From the NCBI GenBank assembly GCA_937988705.1, contig CALKIA010000404.1, positions 1 to 10,829 of the forward strand: a DNA stretch of 10,829 nt, in the 5' to 3' direction. Position 1 is the stretch's first letter. Each line of letters begins with the position of its first letter. The stretch is from an uncultured Chloroflexota bacterium (GTDB lineage: Bacteria; Chloroflexota; Anaerolineae; Aggregatilineales; Phototrophicaceae). Positions 1 through 5,931 of this stretch are shown one piece after another. Both the position numbers and the translations under genes were made by a program. The notes beneath the pieces are model-generated. The model was given only the letters and a program-made list of their open reading frames with translations, was not told the origin of the DNA and did no database searches.

Positions 1-245
1 CCAAAGAAGTGATCTTCGACTGTTCGCCGCGCACGCTCGAATATGTGCTGGAAGATTTGAGCGCCGTCGTGCCGATGAAGATCTCGTTTGAGATGATGCG
101 CTGGACGTGCGCCGTGCGGGATTTTCGCGCGGAACTCGCGCCCGACGCGATCCGCGACAAGCTCGGCTTGAGCGACATCACATGGAATGACACCTACAAG
201 CGCATTCAGAAGCTGGCCGCGGAACAGATCGCGCACGAGCGGTAG
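1..245 (+). CDS. Tyrosine recombinase-like protein, C-terminal fragment (5' end outside window)
   Basis: The reading frame is open from the window edge to a TAG at 243-245. The visible 81 residues align without gaps to the end of the XerC/XerD catalytic domain. Counting from the GTG codon at position 9, Arg31 (in FEMMRWT) takes the place of the box II Arg. LGLSD (52-56) takes the place of LGHSD, exactly 23 residues on, and Tyr63 lies 32 residues after the Arg, the same spacing as R247, H270 and Y279 in E. coli XerD. The two histidines are missing: the HxxR His is Glu28 and the LGH His is Leu54. The fold assignment is supported by spacing; strand-exchange activity is doubtful. The N-terminal DNA-binding domain and first catalytic Arg are outside the window. 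It could be a regulator or accessory protein derived from a recombinase rather than an active integrase. Confidence 0.65.
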   Translation, partial: KEVIFDCSPRTLEYVLEDLSAVVPMKISFEMMRWTCAVRDFRAELAPDAIRDKLGLSDITWNDTYKRIQKLAAEQIAHER

Positions 246-269
246 AAGAAGTTTTCAGACTCAATGAGC

Positions 270-289
270 GGCAAGGTACTGGCCTTGCC
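270..289. other. Hairpin between convergent genes
   Basis: A perfect 7-bp stem, GGCAAGG (270-276) with CCTTGCC (283-289), encloses a 6-base loop. It lies 25 bases after the recombinase-like stop and 28 bases before the end of the convergent membrane-protein gene. Neither strand has a T-run directly after it, so it is not a classical intrinsic terminator, but it may limit read-through from both sides. Confidence 0.35.
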
Positions 290-316
290 TCTACGACGTT
301 CTCAGATATTTCCGGC

Positions 317-949
317 TCAATTGGAAAAGAACGCCGCTATCGGCAAGACGAGGAACATAAGCAACAGACTGAAAACACCCAACACGGACACTGACTGAAA
401 ATCAAAGTTGTGGATACGGAAAAATAAGAGACTAAAGACCAGTCTTGATACCACGATGCTCGCTATGAACAGCCAATTTTCAAGCGGGAAATACCAGACA
501 AGCATAAACGCAGCGAATGCCAACAACGCCATAGTCCGTAGGATTTTCGCCTCCAGATTATTCTTTTTGTTTAGCAGCGCTTGATCGAACAGCATACTCA
601 TCCCCACTTGCAGTCCGAAGATTCCTCCCCCAAGGATCACGGCACCAAGCTCGGAAAAGCGGACCGACAATCCAAAGATAGAACCGCCGCCGAAAGCTCC
701 TGCCATCGCGAAGAGCGCAATACAAACGATCACATAGGAAATCGATAACGCGTTTCTCTTTTCATGATCGGTTAGTTCAGAGCAAAGAATGAGCCAACTG
801 AGGACAGTCAGAAACAATGCGACGATTACGCCTGCCACGATGCTGCTCAATGTCTGTCCAAACCAGCGATTTGCCATGAAGGTAACGATCAGGAGAAGGC
901 TGATCAAGACGCTTGCCATGAGGATGGAACCTGCCTTTTGCAGCGCCAA
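317..949 (-). CDS. Hypothetical seven-helix membrane protein
   Basis: I do not recognise this 210-residue protein. It is very hydrophobic, with about seven likely membrane segments near residues 8-26, 33-55, 67-89, 100-121, 137-154, 158-177 and 187-208. Short charged loops separate them (for example HEKRN at 62-66 and NKKNNLEAK at 127-135). There is no signal-peptide cleavage site and no obvious catalytic motif. The chosen start is a TTG at 947-949, because AAAGGA lies nine bases upstream of it; an ATG at residue 11 (917-919) is the alternative and would trim the first helix. Base composition is visibly AT-richer than the neighbouring genes, and it sits next to a recombinase-like gene, so horizontal acquisition is possible. 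It is transcribed toward that gene and in the same direction as the rRNA methyltransferase upstream, but 132 bases and a hairpin separate the two. Confidence 0.7.
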   Translation of the reverse strand: MALQKAGSILMASVLISLLLIVTFMANRWFGQTLSSIVAGVIVALFLTVLSWLILCSELTDHEKRNALSISYVIVCIALFAMAGAFGGGSIFGLSVRFSELGAVILGGGIFGLQVGMSMLFDQALLNKKNNLEAKILRTMALLAFAAFMLVWYFPLENWLFIASIVVSRLVFSLLFFRIHNFDFQSVSVLGVFSLLLMFLVLPIAAFFSN

Positions 950-1023
950 AGTAAATCGATCCTTTGTTGCTCCCGGCTGAAGTAGGAGGCATATGGGGCA
1001 TACCCGTATGCTTGGCTAGTTTT

Positions 1024-1049
1024 GGGCGCACACACAGGTGCGCCCCTAC
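1024..1049 (+). repeat. Palindromic hairpin ending in CTAC
   Basis: GGGCGCAC (1024-1031) pairs perfectly with GTGCGCCC (1038-1045) around a 6-base loop and is followed by CTAC. The minus-strand genes on either side would transcribe it, but on that strand it is followed by AAAA and not U, so it is not an intrinsic terminator. GC-rich palindrome followed by CTAC is the layout also seen in the pair at 7780-7848, although the stem sequence differs. It is probably a dispersed intergenic repeat. Confidence 0.5.
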
Positions 1050-1081
1050 ACGCTTTCGCGGGTTAGTTTCGGAAATCTGCG

Positions 1082-2269
1082 CTAAAACACGCGGACGAGC
1101 AGCCCCTTGAGATATTCGCCTTCGGGGAAGGTGAGCGCGACGGGGTGATCTTCTGCCTGACTCAGATAACGGACGACCTGCCCCTGTCGACCGGAATCGG
1201 CCAGCGCGCCGAAGACAATCTTCTGGAACAGGTCACGGGTGATCGCCCCGGAGCACGAGAAGGTCAGCAGGTAGCCACCCGGCGCAATCACCTTGAAGGC
1301 GTGCAGATTGATGTCTTTGTAGCCGCGCGCGGCTTTGTCGACCTGCTGCGAGCTGTGCGCGAACTTGGGCGGGTCGAGGACTACCACATCATACTCAATC
1401 TCGCGTTCCACGGTGTCGCGCAGATATTCGAAAACGTCCGCTTGAACGAATTCGACCCGCGATTCGGGAAAGCCGTTCAGGTTATAGATCTTTTCCGCCA
1501 GCTCCAAGACTTCGAATGAAGCATCGACGTTGGTCACGCTGCCCGCGTGGGAAATGCCGAAGCCGCCCGTATAGCTGAACAGGTTGAGCAGACGCGTGGA
1601 GGTCGGATTGGGTACTTCCGACAGGAAATCCGCGAGCATGAGCTGGTTGTCGCGTTGATCGAGGTACATGCCCGTCTTGTGCCCCTTGCGGACATCGACA
1701 AATTCGATGCGCTTTTCGACCGCAATACTGATCAGCTCTGGCGGTTCTTCCCCCCATAACACGCCAGTAGTGTCCTGCAAACCCTCTTTGTGGCGCGCAT
1801 CCACATCACTGCGCTCGTAAATGCCCTTGGGCTTGAGCAGATCGACGAGGATTTCGGCGATTTCCGGCTTGCGTTGCTCAATGCCGAGGGTCAAGGCTTG
1901 CAGCACCAGCCAGTCGCCATAGCGATCCACGATGAGGCCGGGCAGGTAGTCGTTTTCAGCGTTGATGAGCCGCTGCGCCCCGCCACTCACGGCCAGTGGA
2001 CGACGGCTGGCAACGGCGCGGGCGATCATCTTCGCCCACCACGCGCGATCAATGGGTTCATCGCGCCAGGTTAGCATACGGACTTCAATTTGCGACTGCG
2101 GGTTCCAATAGCCGCGCGCTAAGAATTTCCCCTTGCTGGAGACCACGTCGACGATGTCGCCGGGGACGGGGCGGCCCTTCATTTCGGTGATAGCGCCCGA
2201 AAATATCCACGGATGCTGATTGATGATCGGTTTTTCTCGTTCGGCCTTGATGACGATGCGCGCTGACAT
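1082..2269 (-). CDS. rlmI: RlmI-type class I rRNA cytosine-C5 methyltransferase
   Basis: This 395-residue protein nearly matches E. coli RlmI (396), which makes m5C1962 in 23S rRNA using S-adenosylmethionine. The N-terminal 75 residues look like the PUA RNA-binding domain (IINQHPWIFSGAI at 15-27, PGDIVDV at 36-42). The central region has the family signature VDVRKGHKTGMYLDQR (191-206). The Rossmann methyltransferase domain has motif I NLFSYTGGFG (229-238), DPPKFA (299-304) and FSCS (337-340) with the likely catalytic Cys339. The start is the ATG at 2267-2269, with AAAGG six bases upstream; a longer frame reaches 2329, but its extra 20 residues do not resemble the family. It is divergent from the paralogous pair at 2437-3325. 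The family is certain; the exact rRNA position is inferred, and related RlmK/L-type targets cannot be fully excluded. Confidence 0.9.
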   Translation of the reverse strand: MSARIVIKAEREKPIINQHPWIFSGAITEMKGRPVPGDIVDVVSSKGKFLARGYWNPQSQIEVRMLTWRDEPIDRAWWAKMIARAVASRRPLAVSGGAQRLINAENDYLPGLIVDRYGDWLVLQALTLGIEQRKPEIAEILVDLLKPKGIYERSDVDARHKEGLQDTTGVLWGEEPPELISIAVEKRIEFVDVRKGHKTGMYLDQRDNQLMLADFLSEVPNPTSTRLLNLFSYTGGFGISHAGSVTNVDASFEVLELAEKIYNLNGFPESRVEFVQADVFEYLRDTVEREIEYDVVVLDPPKFAHSSQQVDKAARGYKDINLHAFKVIAPGGYLLTFSCSGAITRDLFQKIVFGALADSGRQGQVVRYLSQAEDHPVALTFPEGEYLKGLLVRVF

Positions 2270-2436
2270 AGATTGCCTTTGCCTGAATATGCGAATGTAT
2301 CTGCATTTTATCACAGCGGTGACTGGCAAACGGGTAGTTGGAATCCGCCTATCCTACCTAGCCGTTCGGCTGAATACTTGCCCAGTGCTTTCGCGTATAG
2401 TGATTACGATTTTGTAATGCAAAGGTAAGACACAAC

Positions 2437-2865
2437 ATGCCGCTGACGACTTCCTGGTTGCTCGAAAAACGTGTGATTTATTTGCGCATTAATGGCACGG
2501 TCGAACGTGCCGATATCGAAGAGATCCTCGATGTACAGTTCCAACAATATGTCGATGGGGTTGGCCCCGTGCATATGATCATCGATATTCACCCCGAAAC
2601 GACTGTGATTCCATCGCTGATGCAGGCCCGCCAGCGCGCCATGGGCAAGCTGAACGAGAAAATCGGCTGGACAGTGGTCGTTAATTCCTCAACTAAGCTG
2701 ATCGCCTTCACCGTATCGCTGCTCACCCAGTTGAACAGCATCCGCGAATACAAAAACGCGAACTCGGTCGATGAGGCGGTTGAGTTTCTCACCGCTAACG
2801 ATCCGTCGCTCATCTTCGCGCTCGGTTCAGCGCACGATTGGGTCGATCTGCGCCAAGAAGCGTAG
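2437..2865 (+). CDS. Uncharacterised small protein, first of a tandem paralogous pair
   Basis: This 142-residue soluble protein has no signal peptide or membrane segment. It is clearly homologous to the next gene. Shared positions include MP at the start, WLL(E/D)KRV, G at 20, GxxPVHxIxD (41-50), IPxL, GW, an F-x-VS segment near 91-95 and VEFLxxND (114-121). The alternation of predicted strands and helices is reminiscent of SpoIIAA/STAS-like folds, and I recall similar Chloroflexota proteins of unknown function; this is from memory, not a search. AAAGG at 2421-2425 precedes the ATG by 11 bases. A TATAGT at 2396-2401 could be a -10 box, but I see no good -35. The gene is probably co-transcribed with its paralogue 28 bases downstream. 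Confidence 0.85.
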   Translation: MPLTTSWLLEKRVIYLRINGTVERADIEEILDVQFQQYVDGVGPVHMIIDIHPETTVIPSLMQARQRAMGKLNEKIGWTVVVNSSTKLIAFTVSLLTQLNSIREYKNANSVDEAVEFLTANDPSLIFALGSAHDWVDLRQEA

Positions 2866-2893
2866 GGCGTGCCACACACAAAGGTAAAACCGA

Positions 2894-3325
2894 ATGCCGA
2901 TTGAAGCCACCTGGCTGCTGGATAAACGCGTGGTCTATTTCCACGCCCATGGCAATATCACGGCGCAGGATGTCGAGGCCGTTAAAGAACTCCAGCTGCG
3001 CCATCATGAAGAGGGCATCGCACCCGTGCACACCATTGTTGATGTGCAGTCCCCGTCGATCAAAATTCCGACCCTGAATCAAATGCGTCAGGCGGGGTAC
3101 ACGCCCATGCACCCGAACACCGGGTGGATGCTCTTACGCGGCAGCGAAAAGAGCATCGTCACCTTTGGTGTGTCGGTTATCATTCAGATGGTCGGCTCGA
3201 AGCATCTGAAAGTGGTGAAATCGCTGGAGGAAGTGGTCGAGTTTCTGAACCACAATGACCGGACGCTGCACCTCGATCTCGACTACGTGCAGGAGTACGT
3301 CGCCAGCCACGCGGTCACGTCCTAG
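2894..3325 (+). CDS. Uncharacterised small protein, second of a tandem paralogous pair
   Basis: This 143-residue protein is a diverged duplicate of the preceding gene and aligns over nearly its whole length (WLLDKRVVYFHAHG at 7-20, APVHTIVDV at 43-51, SLEEVVEFLNHND at 110-122). The upstream sequence is also duplicated: CAAAGGTAA occurs before both start codons, here ending nine bases or so from the ATG. The two copies differ in charge: this one has several His in the first half (HAHG, LRHHEE, PVHT) that the first lacks. The C-terminus reads AVTS and the TAG stop overlaps the ligA stop codon by four bases on the opposite strand, inside a palindrome. The function is unknown; two copies kept side by side suggest partners or a heterodimer, which is inference. 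Confidence 0.85.
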   Translation: MPIEATWLLDKRVVYFHAHGNITAQDVEAVKELQLRHHEEGIAPVHTIVDVQSPSIKIPTLNQMRQAGYTPMHPNTGWMLLRGSEKSIVTFGVSVIIQMVGSKHLKVVKSLEEVVEFLNHNDRTLHLDLDYVQEYVASHAVTS

Positions 3326-3334
3326 GACGTGACC
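3313..3334. repeat. Perfect 22-bp palindrome spanning convergent stop codons
   Basis: The sequence from GGTCACGTCC (3313-3322) is an uninterrupted inverted repeat centred between 3323 and 3324, with CCTAGG at its centre. It contains the stop codons of the upstream plus-strand gene and of ligA, and makes both proteins end in Val-Thr-Ser. There is no U-run after it in either direction. A role at the shared 3' ends (hairpin protection or termination) is possible but not shown. Confidence 0.8.
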
Positions 3335-5337
3335 AGCCGCCGCAGATCATCTTCGCTAATGAGCGGCACGCCGAGCTTGGCAGCTTTTTCCGCCTTGCTT
3401 CCCGGTGAGTCACCCAGCAGCACGTAGCTGGTCTTCTTGCTCACGCTCCCGCTGATTTTGCCGCCATGCGCCATGATCAGGTCTTCGGCCTGTTCGCGGG
3501 AGAGCGTGGGCAGCGTCCCAGTCAGCACGAACGTCATGCCCGCTAACTGATCTCCAGCCGCCTGCCGTTCGACGGCGCGCATGTTGACCCCCGCCGCGAT
3601 CAACTTATCCAACACCGCACGATGAAACGGATCGCCGAACCACGCGACTATCCCACTGGCCAACACATCCCCAATACCTTCGACGGCATCGACTTCTTCC
3701 AGCGTCGCGCTCAGCAGGCGGTCGATGGAGCCGAAGGCCGCGGCGAGATCGGCGGCGACGGTGCTGCCGACGCCTTCGATGCCGAGAGCCGTCAGCACGC
3801 GCTCAAATGGACGAGTTTTCGCCGTTTCGATGGAGGTGAGCAGCTTTTGCACCTTCTTGTCCGCAAAACCTTCCAGTTCCAGCAGTTGATCGGCGCGCAA
3901 GCTGAAAATGTCGGATTCGTCGCGAATCAACCCCTTGTCGATCAGCGTCTTAACCGTCTGCGAGCCCATACCATCAATATCCAGCGCAGAGCGCGAGACG
4001 AAGAATTCGACCTGTCGTAAGACCCGTTCGGGGCAGAGCAGGTTCGGGCAGTAGAAATCCACCCCGCCTTCGGGACGGATGATGGGCGTCGCGCAGAAGG
4101 GGCAGTGCGCGGGGGGTTCGATCACCTGTTCCGTGCCAGTGCGCAGGGCGACGACCGGCGCGGTCACGTTGGGAATGACGTCGCCCATGCGCTTGACGAC
4201 AACCGTATCCCCCACCCGAATATCCAGCGCCGCGACGATATCGTAGTTGTGCAATGTGGCATTACTGATGGTCGTGCCGCCGATGAACACGGGTTCCAAC
4301 TGGGCATTGGGAATCACACGCCCGGTGCGCCCGATGCTCACGACATGGCGCAGCAGTTTGGTCGTACCTTCTTGCGCGGGGAACTTATAGGCGGTCGCGC
4401 CGCGCGGATCTTTTCCCACAACGCCGAGCTCGCCCGCGATGCGCAAGTCGTTCACTTTGACGACCACGCCGTCAATTTCGAAATCGAGTGTGTTTCTGCG
4501 GGATTCCCATGTTGGTATCTGCTGGATAACGTCGGATAACGTTGGATACAGCGCGCTGTCAGGTGGGGTTTGGAAGCCCATATCACGCAGATAATCCAGC
4601 ATATCCCACTGTTTATCCAGCGTGATTCCCACAAGCTCGACGATTTGGTAGATAAAGGCGGTCAGCGGACGGGCGGCGGTGATGCGGGAATCTTTCTGCT
4701 TGAGCGCGCCGGAGGCGGCATTACGGGCGTTGATGAACACAGGTAAGCCCGCGGCGGCCTGCCGTTCGTTAAGCGCCTCGAAATCGCGCTTGAGGAACAT
4801 CACTTCGCCGCGCACAACCAACCGCTGCGGGGCGGTTTTCCCGTTGGGGTGCGCGGGAATGCGCAGCGGCACAGTGCGAATCGTGCGGATATTGGGCGTC
4901 ACCACATCACCAATTTCGCCATTGCCGCGCGTCGCTGCCTGCGTCAGCAGACCATTTTCGTAGATGAGGACGACGGTCAGCCCGTCGAGTTTGGGCTCGA
5001 CGGTATAGGCCAACTGCGTCCCGGCGGGCAGCAGGCGTAGGTTACGGTCTTCCCACGCGCGGACTTCGTCGGCGTTATAGACGTTGGATAAGCTGAGAAT
5101 GGGCGCGGGATGGCGGACTTTGGGAAAGTCCTCGGAGACATCGCTGCCGGAACGCTGCGTTGGCGAATCCGGTGTGATGAGCTCGGGATGCGCCTGTTCC
5201 AGTTCAACCAGCTCGTTATAAAGCCGATCAAACTCGCCGTCGCTGATGACGGGATCGCTCAAGACGTAGTACCGGTAGCTGTGGTAATGCAGTTGATCGC
5301 GCAGTTCATGGGCGCGTTGGGTGACATCCACCGACAT
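3322..5337 (-). CDS. ligA: NAD-dependent DNA ligase LigA
   Basis: LigA seals 5'-phosphate/3'-OH nicks in duplex DNA using NAD, and is needed for Okazaki fragment joining and repair. The protein is 671 residues, the usual length, with every domain present. Domain Ia has HSYRYYVLSDPVISDGEFDRL (19-39) for NMN/NAD binding. The adenylation domain has KLDG (116-119) with catalytic Lys116, then TRGNGEIGD (136-144) and EIDGVVVK (287-294). The OB fold starts near 320 (FPAQE), and a Cys4 zinc finger uses C412, C415, C430 and C435. Helix-hairpin-helix repeats cover about 440-590 (LGIEGVG at 518-524, VEGIGDVLA at 552-560), and the BRCT domain covers 596-671. The ATG at 5335-5337 is preceded by AGGAG (5344-5348) at six bases. 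This is the last gene of the polX operon, nine bases behind the SH3b gene, whose TAG lies within the ligase ribosome binding site. No key residue is missing. Confidence 0.98.
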   Translation of the reverse strand: MSVDVTQRAHELRDQLHYHSYRYYVLSDPVISDGEFDRLYNELVELEQAHPELITPDSPTQRSGSDVSEDFPKVRHPAPILSLSNVYNADEVRAWEDRNLRLLPAGTQLAYTVEPKLDGLTVVLIYENGLLTQAATRGNGEIGDVVTPNIRTIRTVPLRIPAHPNGKTAPQRLVVRGEVMFLKRDFEALNERQAAAGLPVFINARNAASGALKQKDSRITAARPLTAFIYQIVELVGITLDKQWDMLDYLRDMGFQTPPDSALYPTLSDVIQQIPTWESRRNTLDFEIDGVVVKVNDLRIAGELGVVGKDPRGATAYKFPAQEGTTKLLRHVVSIGRTGRVIPNAQLEPVFIGGTTISNATLHNYDIVAALDIRVGDTVVVKRMGDVIPNVTAPVVALRTGTEQVIEPPAHCPFCATPIIRPEGGVDFYCPNLLCPERVLRQVEFFVSRSALDIDGMGSQTVKTLIDKGLIRDESDIFSLRADQLLELEGFADKKVQKLLTSIETAKTRPFERVLTALGIEGVGSTVAADLAAAFGSIDRLLSATLEEVDAVEGIGDVLASGIVAWFGDPFHRAVLDKLIAAGVNMRAVERQAAGDQLAGMTFVLTGTLPTLSREQAEDLIMAHGGKISGSVSKKTSYVLLGDSPGSKAEKAAKLGVPLISEDDLRRLVTS

Positions 5338-5346
5338 GGTTCTCTC

Positions 5347-5931
5347 CTACGGTTGCGCAAGCAGATAATCGGCGGCAGCCCAGCCGGAGCGGGTCGGGTC
5401 GCTCGGATCTTCGATCTTCCACCACGTGATGTCACTGGCCTGTTCCGGGCCGCTGATTACGCGGAAGAGGGCGTTCTGTTCCGCCTGAAACAGAATGGTC
5501 TGGTCGAGCCCCGGTGCTTCGCGGACGTTCAGCCCGTCCGCATCATTGCGCACGGTGACGCCGACAGCGAGGGTCAGCGGGGTGGGCGTGAAAACGATCG
5601 GCTGGAGCGTTGGCCCTTCGAGAGCGAATTCCGGCACGGGGATGGCCGTACCCGCTGTTCCACCCGCCTGTGGGATAGCTGTGGGATTCGGCGTGACGGT
5701 CAGCAGCGCGGGCAGAGGCGTCTCGGTCGGCACGGCGGTGATGATCACCACGCGCGGTTCACCGGTGGCGGGTGTACCGCCGCCGAGGGTGATCAACAGG
5801 GTGACCAGCGCGACGACGATGGCGATGACGATCAGCAGCATCGCGCCGATCGACCAAGCGGGTAGATACAAACCGCTGTGCTTGCGGTCCGGTCGCTTGC
5901 GGCGACTTTCCGGCATTTCAACGTGACTCAT
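5347..5931 (-). CDS. Membrane-anchored bacterial SH3 domain protein
   Basis: This 194-residue protein has a basic cytoplasmic tail (residues 1-24, with SRRKRPDRK at 9-17) and one membrane helix (about 26-50). A Pro/Thr-rich linker (53-120) follows, and then a C-terminal SH3b domain (about 122-192) with GLNVREAPG (133-141), ITWWKI (168-173) and GWAAADYL (183-190). The positive N-terminus predicts that the SH3b domain faces the outside. Such domains in other proteins bind cell-wall peptides or other ligands; here the ligand is unknown. The start is the ATG at 5929-5931 because it overlaps the polX stop as ATGA and has a GGGAGGGGG tract just upstream; a longer frame to 5955 lies inside polX. The position between polX and ligA is unusual for a surface protein and suggests either chance grouping or a structural role near the membrane. 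Confidence 0.85.
   Translation of the reverse strand: MSHVEMPESRRKRPDRKHSGLYLPAWSIGAMLLIVIAIVVALVTLLITLGGGTPATGEPRVVIITAVPTETPLPALLTVTPNPTAIPQAGGTAGTAIPVPEFALEGPTLQPIVFTPTPLTLAVGVTVRNDADGLNVREAPGLDQTILFQAEQNALFRVISGPEQASDITWWKIEDPSDPTRSGWAAADYLLAQP

Noticed and set aside
993..1019. Eight-codon plus-strand ORF preceded by a perfect AGGAGG
   Set aside because: The spacing from AGGAGG to ATG is only three bases, the peptide is tiny, and no gene or attenuator structure follows it. Probably coincidence.
1024..1045. Hairpin as intrinsic terminator of the methyltransferase gene
   Set aside because: On the minus strand it is followed by AAAA, not a U-run. It fits a repeat better.
2270..2329. N-terminal extension of the methyltransferase by 20 residues
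   Set aside because: The extra residues lack family similarity, the ATG at 2269 has AAAGG at good spacing, and the shorter form matches RlmI in length.
5110..5865. 251-residue plus-strand open frame
   Set aside because: It is antisense to ligA and the SH3b gene, both well supported. The composition (many Gly, Arg, Asp) is typical of a shadow frame in GC-rich DNA.
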